Of a stretch of 6,212 bases of DNA, positions 6,164-6,212 are shown one piece after another; position 1 is the first letter of the stretch, and each line of letters opens with the position of its first letter. The DNA comes from Nitrospirota bacterium (lineage in GTDB: Bacteria; Nitrospirota; Thermodesulfovibrionia; UBA6902; BMS3Bbin08), in the NCBI GenBank assembly GCA_030637135.1, contig DAOVVO010000080.1, forward strand, positions 1-6,212, read 5' to 3'. Position numbers and translations under genes: made by a program. Below the pieces are notes generated by a model that was given only the letters and a program-made list of their open reading frames with translations, did not search any database and was not told where the DNA came from.

Positions 6164-6212
6164 ATGCGGACCAAACAACCGTTTATTCCGGCTAAAAGAC
6201 AAAAGACTATCC
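6164..6212 (+). CDS. 5' end of an unidentified gene (partial)
   Basis: An open frame starts at ATG 6164 and runs off the window after 16 codons (MRTKQPFIPAKRQKTI). AGGG at 6151-6154 gives a weak ribosome site nine bases upstream. An alternative ATG at 6145 leads to a stop within 17 codons, so 6164 is preferred. The FIPAKRQKTI stretch faintly recalls the N-termini of small predicted helix-turn-helix regulators, but there is too little sequence to assign a family. Confidence 0.5.
   Translation, partial: MRTKQPFIPAKRQKTI

Overview
The window is a bacterial chromosomal segment of moderately low GC content with tightly packed genes. It holds two large housekeeping genes on the minus strand and a small gene cluster reading the other way. 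The sequence alone does not fix the organism. A stand-alone four-helix-bundle (23S rRNA IVS-type) gene with 9-nt repeats, RNase R and an atypical UvrA would fit an environmental lineage such as Nitrospirota or a deltaproteobacterial group; this is a guess, not a result.

Layout. Positions 1-80 hold three inverted repeats just past, and partly around, the rnr stop codon. Positions 66-2168 (minus) encode a complete 700-aa RNase R with an intact RNB active site. Its promoter lies so close to the ATG that the mRNA should be nearly leaderless. Positions 2287-5052 (minus) encode a complete 921-aa UvrA-family excinuclease ATPase. All its ATPase and zinc-finger motifs are present, but several normally invariant signatures are altered. 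uvrA is upstream of rnr with 118 bp between them and no clear terminator, so read-through into rnr is possible. A 112-bp divergent spacer (5053-5164) carries an extended -10 promoter and a doubled Shine-Dalgarno for the plus-strand genes. Positions 5165-5581 (plus) encode a YjbQ/UPF0047 protein. Positions 5632-6018 (plus) encode a four-helix-bundle protein of the 23S rRNA intervening-sequence family. The window ends in the first 16 codons of a further plus-strand gene (6164 onward).

The most interesting object is 5582-6114. The four-helix-bundle gene lies between two arrays of 9-nt repeats in opposite orientation. The left array (4 units, 5587-5622) can pair with part of the right array (9 units, 6032-6114). 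The core stem is 31 positions long: 28 Watson-Crick pairs, two G-U wobbles and one mismatch. That is the architecture of a 23S rRNA intervening sequence (IVS protein ORF inside a long terminal stem), but here it sits between protein genes with no rRNA visible.

Functionally the genes are a mix: RNA decay (RNase R), nucleotide excision repair (UvrA), a small metabolic or housekeeping enzyme (YjbQ), and an IVS-like cassette of unknown role. No shared pathway is evident. No gene-free stretch exceeds 300 bases; the gaps are 118, 112, 50 and 145 bp.
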